From Xiphophorus maculatus (taxonomy: Eukaryota > Chordata > Actinopteri > Cyprinodontiformes > Poeciliidae), in contig NC_036450.1 in NCBI RefSeq assembly GCF_002775205.1, positions 14,403,479 to 14,467,478 on the forward strand: a stretch of DNA of 64,000 nt, written 5' to 3'. The notes beneath the pieces are model-generated. The model was not told where the DNA came from, did not search any database, and saw nothing but the letters and a program-made list of their open reading frames with translations. Every line of letters starts with the position of its first letter. The first letter of the stretch is position 1. The position numbers and the translations under genes were made by a program. Shown in pieces: positions 37,793-54,106 of this stretch.

Positions 37793-38780
37793 GAAAAACA
37801 ATCCGGTTCCAAATCCCTACGCTTGAAAAGAAATCCGGTAGAATCTCCTCCACATAAACGAAATAACAGCTTCACTGAACCACAGAAAACTCCGGTGCCT
37901 TTCATTTCGCCCCAGCTGCAGCAGATGGCCTCGTTGGCCACTGCGTCCGAGGTTGGCCAGACTTGGTCTAAACAGCAGTCATCACACTGGACAGGGGCTG
38001 CCAATTAAAAAAAGACTGCAGAAACATTATGAACCTACAAACTTTGTTGATGTATAGAAGTGTTAAAAGCACCAGGAGAGTTTCCATTTAGTACAAAAAA
38101 AAAAGGAAAAAAAAAACCCTCCTCTGAGACATGTTTTCTTCTGATTGTGATTTCTTCTTTGTCCAATGATATTTTCTGAATGCTGTGACCTGTTTTTGAG
38201 ATTCGTTAGGTGCCATTTGACAGTCTGGTGAGTCGTGGCCATCTGTAGCACGCTGCTCGATGCTGGGACAAGCGTCAAGCGGCGGCATTTGGAGAAGCCT
38301 TTTAATTCACCAAAATGTGTATATCAAACTAAAAAGAGAAGTTCTATTTATTTGTTTCCTAATTATTTGTTTATTTAGTGAATATTTTATCGGATATGTT
38401 GACTTTAGTGCTTTTTGTGATTACTTTCTCACCCTTTTTGGATAATGTAACAGTACCTGATATAATATATACAAACTTCACGTGACTTTCTTTTTCTGTG
38501 TTGAGTTTGCTTCATACATGTATATTCTCAAATTGGCAAGCGAACCAACGCGTGTTGTGTATTTTACAGAAAAAAACGAGGACGATTGGGGGACTTTTAT
38601 ATTTACAAGGACGTTATCATTTAGTGTGTCGTATTAATGATGATAGAAACTATTAAGACACGTAGTTTTGTTTTCTGAATATTTCAGATCTCAGCTCAGG
38701 CTAGCTTCTTAGTGTTGGTTTCCTTAAAAATTTGTGATTTGTCTTTGCAGTAAATAAACGTTTTCTTGTTCACCCATTGT
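37793..38780 (+). CDS. Unassigned terminal coding exon with 3' UTR and polyadenylation signal
   Basis: I do not recognise this protein. A splice acceptor (tttgatttgtcgttag) at 37792 is followed by an open frame of 71 codons ending TAA at 38006-38008. The frame begins EKQSGSKSLRLKRNPVES and contains TEPQKTPVPFISPQLQQMA. An in-frame TAG overlaps the acceptor and there is no ATG, so it must be entered by splicing, in phase 0. The sequence after the stop looks like a UTR, with AATAAA at 38753-38758. The product is basic and Ser/Pro/Gln-rich with no domain I can name. It could be an alternative last exon of rfx3 (donors at 31126 and 31656 are phase 0) or the end of another plus-strand gene whose other exons I cannot find. 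Confidence 0.5.
38753..38758 (+). terminator. AATAAA polyadenylation signal of the unassigned exon
   Basis: A canonical hexamer about 745 bases after the TAA at 38006-38008, followed by a T/GT-rich stretch. It is the natural 3' end of the exon starting at 37793. Confidence 0.6.
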
Positions 38781-38825
38781 CCCGTCTCGTAACTAAACGC
38801 GCATCTTCTGGTTGGCCCATTACTT

Positions 38826-40237
38826 TTTATTCATACATATAACCACCAATGTCATTCAAACTCCACATATTCAGCTTTTATTATATTGTTAAGATGAGCA
38901 GTAGTGTATTCTGGAAGTTTTACAGCATTCAACTTATGGTTTAATATATATATATATATATATAACACTACCTTTACAGAATTATAACTGTAAAGGTAGC
39001 AAAAGTGTATAAAATACTGCCATATGTGTTTAACAGAGATCTGAATACGTGGTGATCATGCGGAGCAAAACAAACCAGAAAACTAAACTTTTAATGAGCA
39101 AAGTAATACTGAAACCACCTCAGTCTGGTCATCTCACAAGAACCTCCAAATGTATATTTGGCATCATTATGGCTTACGCTTCCTCGCAGTTCCTTTAACA
39201 CTTTTCCAGCTGCTGTTAAGATAAGTCTATTACCCAAATTTGTCAGTAATTCCAGCCACTTTGATGTTATTTAGCCACTCAAACCGCTTTCAGCATAAAA
39301 GACTTGATATTTTTGGGGCAACAGCAAATTTGTCCTTTTCTACAGAACGCAGTATGACAAATATCAGCTATACTAAGAATATATGGATACAGCTGAGTAA
39401 ACACAAACAAAACTGATAAAGTGCTAATGGACACCTAACCAAAACATGATACTTCTGTTTGTAAGTATTTCAGTTCTAATAGGAGAAAAACAACAAAAAT
39501 CAAGGTTCAAAACAGTTATAGATGATTTAAAAAAATACAACAATGGAGCTGAAAGATGCTGAGCTCTAAATTGGCTTTCTGTGTGTTCTTTAAAACTATT
39601 TAAAAGAATATAAACTTCTCACTGAAATCTGTTTTTTTTTTTTTTTAAGATTACAAGAGAATGAGTAACATACAGTTTTCCTTACAGGCCCTGATCTGAG
39701 AGGGAGAAAATGGCTTTCTTGTTAGAGAAAGCCTTTTCAGCCCAACACACCAGCAGTATACTCCAACTACAAATACATTTCGGACAAACAGATGAGAAAT
39801 TACAGTAAACAGATTGAGGATATTTTACGATTGTAGAAACATTTATTTTTTTTATTATTTTGGATAAAGACTTTGCTTTACACAATTCATATATGTTAAC
39901 AGAGGGACGACACTTTAATTTGCATGATGCTGGTAAAATGTTTTCAAAAATACTGTGATGTGCTCAATCAGCAGCATCCTGAAATTTAGTGATTATAGTG
40001 CTGACTGTGTTTTCCAGTTTGGAGTATACCGCCGGCCTTTAGGTCCTTTCTTCAACTACGAGCTATACAACATTCATATGATTGCAGTCCTCCTTTAGCA
40101 CTCCAGGCCTACAGATGGAGTGGTCCAGTCACGAGTATTTTTTTAATTGTCTTTTTTTTTTTTACATTTTCTATTGATTTTTTTTTTTTTTTTTTACATT
40201 TGTATTTTCATTTTTGTACAGTTTGTTGAATGTTACT
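38826..40237 (-). other. smad4: smad4 3' UTR and downstream region
   Basis: Noncoding sequence after the smad4 stop. On the minus strand AATAAA hexamers occur at 39842-39847, 38877-38882 and 38826-38831, and any could end the transcript. The region includes a TA microsatellite (about 38944-38963), a 12-bp-arm hairpin (38968-38999) and T runs at 40139-40196. The 3' end converges with the plus-strand exon ending near 38780. Confidence 0.55.
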
Positions 40238-45580
<5,343 letters not shown>

Positions 45581-45687
45581 TCAGGACTGGGTGGGCTTTC
45601 CAGCTGCGTCCTTTATGTTTTTTCTTTTGTTGTTGTAGTGACAATGAGAAATTATTCCTCTAACCAAAGCAGCCCACGTTTAGCCAC

Positions 45688-46980
45688 CTAAAAACAAAGG
45701 AAAAAAAAAAAAGAGAGCAAAGTTTTATGACCTCAAACTAAAATTTTAAAGCAAAATATATATTTTTTTAAATTAACATGCTCAACACATAGCAATTTAG
45801 GTTTTTTACGTGTGTGGGTTTTACATTATACATTACAATAACAGTGACAAAAAATACATTTATCTTTAAAACAATTAACTACATTTAAATATAAAGAAGT
45901 AAATCTCCTTATTTTTTTACTGAATGGAGTAGAACTGACAATACATATTAATTTAGACTGAGCATGTACAACACAATGATAGTTTCAAGATTCCAGCCAC
46001 TAAATATAATACATACATGAATTATTTTAGGATAGAGTCATAATGTTGTTTTTCTTCCATGGTATGTGTCTAATATTATCTCATATATTCACATGTTTAC
46101 ATTAATTCAGTGTAATTGTAAAGGAATATGGTCCTGATTTTTCAGTCCTCAATCCACATCTTTATCTTTTAGGTCTAAATGTATTCTAAGTACCTAAAAA
46201 AATAATAATCTAAGGTTCAAAAAGGACTTAAATGGGGACAAAATAAAAACACCTTAAATAATTGTGTCAGAAATAGTGGAATAAAACCTATAGCGTAGAA
46301 CATTTTAAGCTTAAATTTATTATTTTTAAAGTCTAATAACTTAAACGCTACCCTAAGTGTTTAATTAGGAAAACGTTGTACATAATCCTGGAGTAAAATA
46401 GTTAGCTCTTTTCAGAGAGCATGGGCACACCAGGGCTGTACAGTAAATACAAGCTCTCTATAAATGTATAAATAAATAATTATTAAACACAAAAGCTAAA
46501 CTTAGTAAAATATTATTTAAATTTAAAGTGGCAACCCCCGTAGCACCACTTTAGTCATACAGGGATCCTCACTGGTTCACAGAACACCTTACCTGAACCA
46601 GCTGACAAATTAACAGATATATGAAATGATGAAAATTACTAGCAGAAATCCAGCAATTATGATTTTAAACTAACAGTATTAAGACAACTTTGCTAGTGCT
46701 AGCCAAGGTGGCTAATCTAAGACACCCAACAACGAAAAGTAAGGGGGGAAAAAAACCTTACTTCGAGTTTCTCTTGAATTAACCTGGTACGCCGGTATAA
46801 TTTATGATCATATGTTCAGATAAACGCACACTTTTACAAAATCAGCAACATCAACACAATACGGGGTAAGCTAGCACGGCTAAGCTAAGTAGCTCTGTTA
46901 GCGATGGCTGCTATTTAGCCAACAAATAAAACAATATATTCAATAAATCGAAGCAGTTGAAAACGAATCTGTTTACTTAC
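45688..46980 (-). other. smad4: First intron of smad4
   Basis: AT-rich intron between the untranslated first exon and the start-codon exon (acceptor at 45688-45689, with a long pyrimidine tract on the minus strand). I see nothing inside it. Confidence 0.65.
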
Positions 46981-47390
46981 AGTAATTCACGGAAAAGCAG
47001 CGTAGATCCACTCGTAGAAGATGGAGTCAACGAAGCTCTAGCTACATAAAACCTGACCGGCTATCTTACGTTTTGAATATTGTTGCTAGCTGGCTAACAG
47101 ACCAACTTGACGCTAACGAACCTTCCTTTCTGTTGTTCCCGAAATCCAGCATCTCACGAAGTCAGTCGACCACTGACCAGTCTTCTCCGCACACGTTCAC
47201 CTAATCAACCTACGACACTTCATTGAAATTCAACCAGGATTTTTATGCTAACAGAATCCAGATGAATGCCTAATTGGCGAAAATAAACAAAATCTCTCCT
47301 CCACCCACCAGGCTCTGACTGAGCCGTGACAGGCGTGGCGCTGCGGCGCAGCTCGCCTCGCTGTACATTATCAATGCTACTACACAGGTA
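46981..47390 (-). promoter_or_regulatory. smad4: smad4 untranslated first exon and promoter region
   Basis: On the minus strand a strong donor (GAATTACT|GTAAGTAAAC) at 46980/46981 closes a noncoding first exon whose acceptor partner is at 45688. Upstream sequence turns GC- and CpG-rich (CTGCGGCGCAGCTCGCC near 47341), the usual setting of a TATA-less housekeeping promoter. The start site is probably within 47150-47330. The 5' UTR continues at 45687-45566. Confidence 0.6.
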
Positions 47391-47399
47391 GGGTAATCA

Positions 47400-50300
47400 C
47401 GCTGAGTTTATGTTAATTATATTTCTATTAGAGAACAAAATAACGTTTTGTGAAATTCACAATGAAATCACAGATCTGTGACTGTCATAAAATCTGCTCT
47501 TTATTTGTTTTGATCATACTGCGGATATGTGGGATTCAGAGATACCACTCTGAACATTTTCTATTGTTCTCCATGTTTATATAACACTAATTTTCACTAC
47601 GGGTTCATCATGTAAACATTGTTCTTCTACAGTATAACTAGAAAACGGTGCCTTATGAACATGTGCAGAGCCATGTTACCAAAGTTAAAATCCTCTCTCA
47701 ACTATTAAAACTTGGTTAAATGCTATGCCCTCCTGTAACAAATGTGTAACAAATCATTACATAAAGAACTGACTTGGTGCTTTATGTAATCAACTATTTT
47801 TAATTCACACAGGGTTATGAATCAGTCTACACACACCCTTAATATTAGTAAGTGCCTGCCAGAGAAATCACAAGCTTTTCTTAGATATCAACAACATCTC
47901 AGCATTTTCCCTTAATATGTAATCGCTCCCCCTTGAACTGGTACAGTTTATTTAAATTGGTTGGTGTCCAGCCATCGAACTAGATCAAAGACTTAGCTAA
48001 ATAACAAATTGTAAACTCTCTATTTAGGAGTTTATTGTAAGAAAACCTAAAATTTAAAAAAAAAGTATTGCTTTTTTATTTCCGCAAAGATGTTCATGCT
48101 TTTCTTTAGTTGTATCGACTCTATTTATTAGGTACATTTGTTAGGGTTGGACCTGGTCTTTAGTGATCTTGTGTAAATTGTAGCCTCAGTTCTCTTTTAG
48201 GTGAAAGGAGTGGCATCCTGTGTGGTTTCCTGCAGCAGTAACTCTTCTGCTTCAAGGTTCAATGTTTGCTTTTCTATCATCTCAAACTACTCTCCATGTT
48301 CTTTAACCTTTCACATAAAAGAGGGGTTTTTTATTATTATTTTTTAAGCTCATTTGTTATTTTTTCTTTTTCAGGCTATTCTCTGTTATACCAATCACAT
48401 AAATGGGAGTGAAGACCAGTAGTTTGATACTTTCAGGATCAACAGCTATTCTATGTTCAAAGTAACTTAAATTTGATCCCTTTTCTTTCCTATTCTGAGG
48501 CTAAATTTCAACTTCACCACATTCAGATCCCTCTGCCATTTGACTAGCTTATTCACTATTTTGGTTTGACAATTGAGTAGCTTTACCTAAAAAGCTTCAT
48601 ACAGGTGAGCATAGATTTGGCGCTGTTAGTTGCAGATCAGTCTGTTCAGTGCCTGGATTTCTGCCCTGCATATTTTGCTGCTATAAATCCATATGCTGTG
48701 TGAAGATCCTCCACACTGGACAGATCTTGAGGGTCGTTCCTGCTACCTACTTCCAACTGTTAACAGCAAAAGCTGGGTGATGATGTGGAGTGAATATTTA
48801 TTTTTCCATTTGTACCGTTGCCGTGGCTTTGATAAGAGTATAAGCATGCCATTGTCAGAAAAGGGAAATGGGAGGGTTCCGAGTCCAGCGAGCAACCTGA
48901 TGTCGTGATTGTCAATAGGACATGTTGGTCCGGGAGACCAGGAATCTGACACCACCTTCTCACAAATACTGCCACTTCGAGTGGCGTCTCACCCTGAGTG
49001 ATGGCCTACAAGACTCCAGGCTCTGACACCTCTTTATCAATATGGCATGGAAGCGGACCGAGAGTGGCCCGCCAGGCATGTGGCTGTGGAAGGATGGGGA
49101 TTAAGGTTGTTAGATGGAAGCGATGCGATAACCTGGCATTGACATGGTGTGCACGAAACAGGAATGATTGTTCACTGAATATGTTTATTTTTCATATATT
49201 TTATTTTAGTAAGCACAATACTATTCACACCAGTGTGTGAAACAAAACCGAGACGTGAATTGTTTCTATAAAGAAAGATTTCATAGAAGCTGAAAGTCAC
49301 ATTGGATAGGACAAGTAATTACTTTTTTCTTTTTTTTCTTTTGAAAAGATGCCCCGCGGGGTTCCACGACACTGAAAATCCTTCTGTGGTCCAAAATAAG
49401 AAAAACATGCTTTCTACAAATTTGGCAAGCGTCTCAGAGAAAGAATATTACAATTGTCTACTTATCTCAGATGTTCCAAGATTCCTCTGGACAAGCTCAT
49501 AATTTACAGTTTTGTAGTAAATGCATAGTTTTCTTAAGCAGGTTGGTGTTTTTCATTTTCTTTTCATCACTTAACTTTTTCTGGTGTATATTACAATAAA
49601 AGTCAGATTTCACTTCTTTTGCAGGAGATGAAATCAGAGTTGTACTATATTTGACCTTATTATTTGCTATAAATATGTCAAAGCTTTTTTTATTTTACCT
49701 AAAATTGCTGATCTGAAATCATAACACCAAAAAATCCAAACCTGCTTGTTTCCCACTTTTCTTCATTATGCAGTGCCTTTCAAAATGATCCATACCTGTT
49801 AAACTTATTCATATTTTGTCTCTTTAGAACCACAATAATCACTGAATTTTATTGGGATTTTATTTTCCAGTCCTACACAAAGTAATACACAATTGTGAAG
49901 TAGAACATTTTTTAAAAGTTGCAAAACTGTGATGCAGATGTGTATTCTGAGTCAATACTTTTCAGAACCCTTTGGCACTGTAAACACAGCTGCAAGTCTT
50001 TTGGAGTATATCTCCAAAAAGTTTGCACATTTTGGCTAAAATATTTACAGATTTTTCTTTTTAAAATAATAATGGTAATGCACAATTTATAGCTGTCCAT
50101 CTGATATTAAAACTAGAGTAATTATAGGCCACTGTGCTAAACATTCCAATGTACTGTATACACTGAAATTCATAGTTGCAATGTGACAAAATGAGAAAAA
50201 GTTCAATGGTTTTGAAATATTTTGAAAGGCATTTTAATGCTGTATAAATATGGCAATCAATTGCAATATATAACGATAAACTGAAGTGCTTTCAAAACAC

Positions 50301-50537
50301 GATGAAAGGTATATGGAGCTGTGGTAGACTAATATGAGACACTTTGTTGCATCAGTTCAAAGTGTTTCTGTTCTAAATTAACAAAACACTCGGGGGTTTG
50401 CCTTTATACAGCTGTAAATTTCCATCCCTAATTTACAATTAGTCCACTGTATGAAATCTGGAATCAAGCACACGAGCATGATAAAATAGATTGATAGATT
50501 TAGATCTTCAACTAAAAGTCTATTTTTCTCTGTGACG
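47400..50537. other. Intergenic DNA between smad4 promoter and bmp10
   Basis: Noncoding. A transposon copy lies at 49771-50233. The block at about 48700-49170 is GC-richer with short open frames on both strands, but I found no splice sites or family motif to support a gene. bmp10's 3' UTR occupies the right end. Confidence 0.5.
49771..50233 (+). mobile_element. Tc1-like transposon copy C, internally deleted
   Basis: It begins CAGTGCCTTTCAAAATGATCC and ends TTTTGAAAGGCATT. Inside are family landmarks: ATTGGGATTTTATTTTCC, CACAAAGTAATACACAATTG, GAGTCAATACTTTTCAGAACC and CAGCTGCAAGTCTTTTGGAG. The flanking TA duplication is lost or mutated. It lies downstream of bmp10. Confidence 0.75.
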
Positions 50538-52172
50538 TTATCTGCAGCCACATTCTGCCACCACCATCCCCTCATACTTGTGGTTGAAAGTAACCACTCC
50601 ATTATCGTGATAAAGGAGGGAGATTGGCTCCAGCCTTGTGGGAACACAGCAGGCAGCAGATGCTCGTTCGGGGCGCCTGAGGCTCAGCCGAGTCTGCACT
50701 ATGGCATGTTTGGTGGGAGAAACCTCTGAGGTCATGGGTGGGCTGCACACGCCGTTGCACTTGTACGCTTCATACCCCAAAGGCTGGATAATCCAGGAGT
50801 CCCAGCCAATGTCTTTAAAATCCACAAAAAGGGGCGACCGCCTGCATGACTCGGTGTTAGCGCTGCGGCGGATTCGAGGAGGCGTGTCGTAGATAAGATT
50901 GGACCGCACCTCCAAGGCAGACTGGTGGTCCAGCTCGTACTGTTCAGGGTGGTCAGAGTTGGGATTTGCACGGTCATGAAGAGATTTCTGGCTCGTTATC
51001 ACGTTATCAGGAAGGTCATTCTCATGCTTAATCATCTGACTTAGCTCTTGTCTGTCTTCTTTGTGATCTCTGCTCTGGTCATCTGAGAACACAATTATCA
51101 CTGGATTGTGTTGCCCCTCCACACTCCTGTCAATACCAACCTGTGACACACGTTTGCCACTTTCTATTGCTTCTCTCGTGGTCCCTTCCTCGTCTGCCCC
51201 CAGGTTTTCAATGTGAACCTCCAGCCTATGAGTTGTGCACCCTGACTTCCGCCAAAGTGTCACCACATGAGTGAGGTCAAATGACACCCAGCTATTATCT
51301 TTGGCATGGATATGCTTTGTCACCAGTTCCTCCAAATCCTTCATCGCCTCCACCTCCTCTTTATCCCTCTCTCTCCCTTCTTTCCCCACCTCTTTTGTCC
51401 AAACAACACCATCATGTATCTTATAGATTGTCACCTTGCATCTGAAACCGGCATGTGGTCTTTGGGCCTTCCGCACAAGCATGAAGAGTCGAAGCTCAGC
51501 CATTGTAATATGCTCATAGTGTGGCATGGAGATATTGAATAGGAGGGGATGTATCCATACACCAGTGGCTCTTATACTTCGGGGGGAAGAATCTGAAATC
51601 AAAATACCACAAGAGTTATCTCAATGTTGTCTGTATGGGTTTACCTTAGTAAGCTAGCGTTAATTTGTTGAATTTTCACAAAAAGATGGTTTTGTTCTAC
51701 ATGCTATATTTAGAGCACCTTTCTTTGATTTCGGTAACTCAGACTGTTCCATCATATCCAAGACGATCTCAAACATGATCTTATTTTATCTAATTTATCT
51801 AAATACATTTAGATCAATTTGTTCAAAGACGTTTGTACCTTCATTCTTGAAACTGCGCACAATGTTGGCAGACGGCATTGCAGTGCGGTCATTGGCAAAT
51901 CGGTTGTAGAGCTCCAGCATATACTCTGGAAGTGGCTCTTTCTGGGCTGTAGGCGTCCAAGGCTGGGACCTTAGCCTGGTGAGGTTCAGTGTTGACAGAA
52001 ACTGGCTCAAAAAGTCCTGTGCACTGTGGAGAGGACTGTTGATCACATCCATGCCGACGGATGTCCTGTGGTAAGTCTCTGCAGACTTGATTGGACTGCT
52101 GCGGCTCAAGCCAGTTAACGCTGCAATCACAATATTTAGGAACCCAAGGTTTGAGAAAACCAAAGTGGTCAT
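50538..52172 (-). CDS. bmp10: BMP10 TGF-beta-family ligand precursor, complete
   Basis: Secreted BMP of the BMP9/BMP10 subgroup. In other vertebrates it is made mainly by the heart and signals through ALK1 in heart trabeculation and endothelium. There are two exons, 52172-51839 and 51592-50538 (TAA at 50540-50538), giving 462 residues (human 424). The ATG at 52172 is the first in frame and starts a signal peptide ([19 protein letters not shown]). The prodomain has [20 protein letters not shown] and [20 protein letters not shown], both very close to BMP10. The furin site RIRR is at 351-354. The 108-residue mature domain has all seven cysteines, with signature [14 protein letters not shown] and ending VVAECGCR. 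The best family match is BMP10, not GDF2/BMP9, judged by the [12 protein letters not shown] segment and the mature sequence. The prodomain is longer than in mammals. Confidence 0.95.
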
Positions 52173-52379
52173 TCTTGAGCAGCTGAAAGATTTAAATCCA
52201 AAAACAGACAAGCATTTGATGAGAAAATGTGGATCTCTTGGAGACTTTCCTTCATTAAAGGACAGCAGGTTGCTGAAAACAGCGTTGCACTGGTTTATCT
52301 TGAAGTTTGGTTGTGAGGGCAGGGCAGAGCTGCTCTGCTGACATGTTTGGAGATGTCGCTAAGGCCCTGCTCTGCCCTC

Positions 52380-52410
52380 CTCTTTCTCACCACACCAGGG
52401 ACTTATAACC
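52380..52410 (-). promoter_or_regulatory. bmp10: Possible TATA box of bmp10
   Basis: On the minus strand GGTTATAAGT (core at 52403-52408) lies about 235 bases upstream of the ATG, which would put the start site near 52375 and give an uninterrupted 5' UTR of about 200 bases. This is based only on motif and distance. Confidence 0.35.
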
Positions 52411-54013
52411 ATCCATAAACTCATTTGATTCTACCCCAACTTACAGGGATTTTTGATTAAAATCACTGAGCTGACTTTCAATTCAAACTACGAGCCACCC
52501 TAAAACTGCAAATCCTCTGCTTGGATTTAATTAAGAATTTAATTTGGTCTACAAACCATGACACAGTCTCTAATAAACAAATTGTAAAGCTTGTAGAGTT
52601 TTTTTGTTTCTCTGTATTTTTCTCCACAGTGTATCTGGGAAGAAATCTACAAGCACATTTGCAAGCACATTTAGATCCCCATAAATTCAAATTTATCCTG
52701 CTGCTAATAAAGACTTGAACCTAAATGTGCTGATTTAAGCCTTTAGACTTGAAGATATACATCCAAGCAAGATGGAACCACATCATAATGCTACTACTAC
52801 CGTGCTTTATGTTTGGCACAGAGTTATAGACTTAAAATCCTTACATTGACTTCCCCAAATATTCTCCTGGTTATTAAATACATAAACCTTTTCTGCATAA
52901 TGGGGGAAGCTGGAAAAGAAAGAGCAGATTTTAGAGATGGGACTTCTTTTCTTCAGCACTGCTCTTTATTCCATGTGAATATTCACTGTTATCTTCCAGT
53001 TAGAGGTAGGTTTGAGCTTTTGTCGCTGTTTTCCAGACAATGACAAAGTGGTCTTACATCTGCATGATGGTTCCATCCACAATAAATGTACATTTATGAG
53101 TTAAATTCTCATTGTTAAAACCAATTGCAGTTGTAGGTGACTTTTTCTGCCTGGAAAATAAACAATTCAAATATAAGATTAAAGCCTAAGATGAAACTGG
53201 CATTGAAATCCATTCGGAGTGCATGTAAACTTCTGACCTGAACTGTTTAAGAAGTAACACAAACATGAATGAGAAACTATGCACAGCATTTATTGTCAGT
53301 TTCATTTAACACTGCAATGCAAAAAGGACCACTGCAAAGCAGAGCTGTATCATTTATAGGCATTAGCTAAGACACATAAATAGCTCTTAATTAATAACAT
53401 GGGTATTACAATAAACATTACAATATAAATGCCTTTATTTTGAATATTAACAGTCCTTTGTTACACATGTACAGTCCTTGTTTACCTTTCTGTATTAACA
53501 AATGCACTAATTTCCAAATAATTTGGGTGATTAGGCTGATAAGAGCCTGTACACTTATCAGAGGCTAAAAAATGTTTGAGACTTTTTCAGATTGGAAATG
53601 GTCCATAATTATAGAAGTGGACAATAAAAAAAGATCCAAGTATGTATTTTGACACAACTTAGACAATTTAAGCTGTTAATAAACTGTCAAACTCGCTTTG
53701 CACATGTTATACAATCTTTGGAATCATGATTTCCCACAGTTTGGATATCTGGGCTATTTCATACATCACATGTTATCAGTTGTATGTTTCAGGCTTACAG
53801 AAGTCATCCTAAATATCAAAACAATAAAGTCTATTGTCGACTAATCTCCAGATTAAATACATATAAGTGTTTGGCACATTAAGTTCTGTAAACAAATAAG
53901 TTTTTTGTAAATGTATTTTTTTACAAGAATGAACAAATGACACAGATTTGCATTTCACCAACAGAAAGTGTCCCTACAGTTTTTAACTAGCTGGACTGGA
54001 TCTTTTGTCAAGT
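52411..54013 (-). other. bmp10-arvcf intergenic DNA with arvcf 3' UTR
   Basis: AT-rich noncoding sequence. Minus-strand AATAAA hexamers at 53434-53439 and 53289-53294 are candidate ends of the arvcf transcript. The rest, about 0.9 kb, would be the bmp10 upstream region. No repeat or extra gene is recognised. Confidence 0.5.
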
Positions 54014-54106
54014 TCACACCCAAGAGTCCAGCGGTGGAGGTTTGTTATCCATGAGGCCTACTGCAGGCCTACCAGCTCTGATGAAGTGTTTTCTTTCACT
54101 TATCGC
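54014..54106 (-). other. arvcf: arvcf last exon with PDZ-binding tail
   Basis: The acceptor tttctgacag at 54107-54108 opens a 30-codon frame ending PPPLDSWV. The DSWV end is shared with ARVCF and CTNND2 and binds PDZ proteins such as Erbin and ZO-type scaffolds (family knowledge). Confidence 0.9.

Noticed and set aside
37789..38004. Minus-strand open frame opposite the orphan exon
   Set aside because: No splice sites or start context. The plus-strand reading has an acceptor, stop, UTR and polyadenylation signal.
48700..49170. Possible gene between smad4 and bmp10
   Set aside because: Short frames on both strands without splice sites, start context or a recognisable family.
52173..52211. Upstream extension of the bmp10 reading frame
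   Set aside because: The frame stays open but has no in-frame ATG there. Starting at 52172 gives a standard signal peptide.
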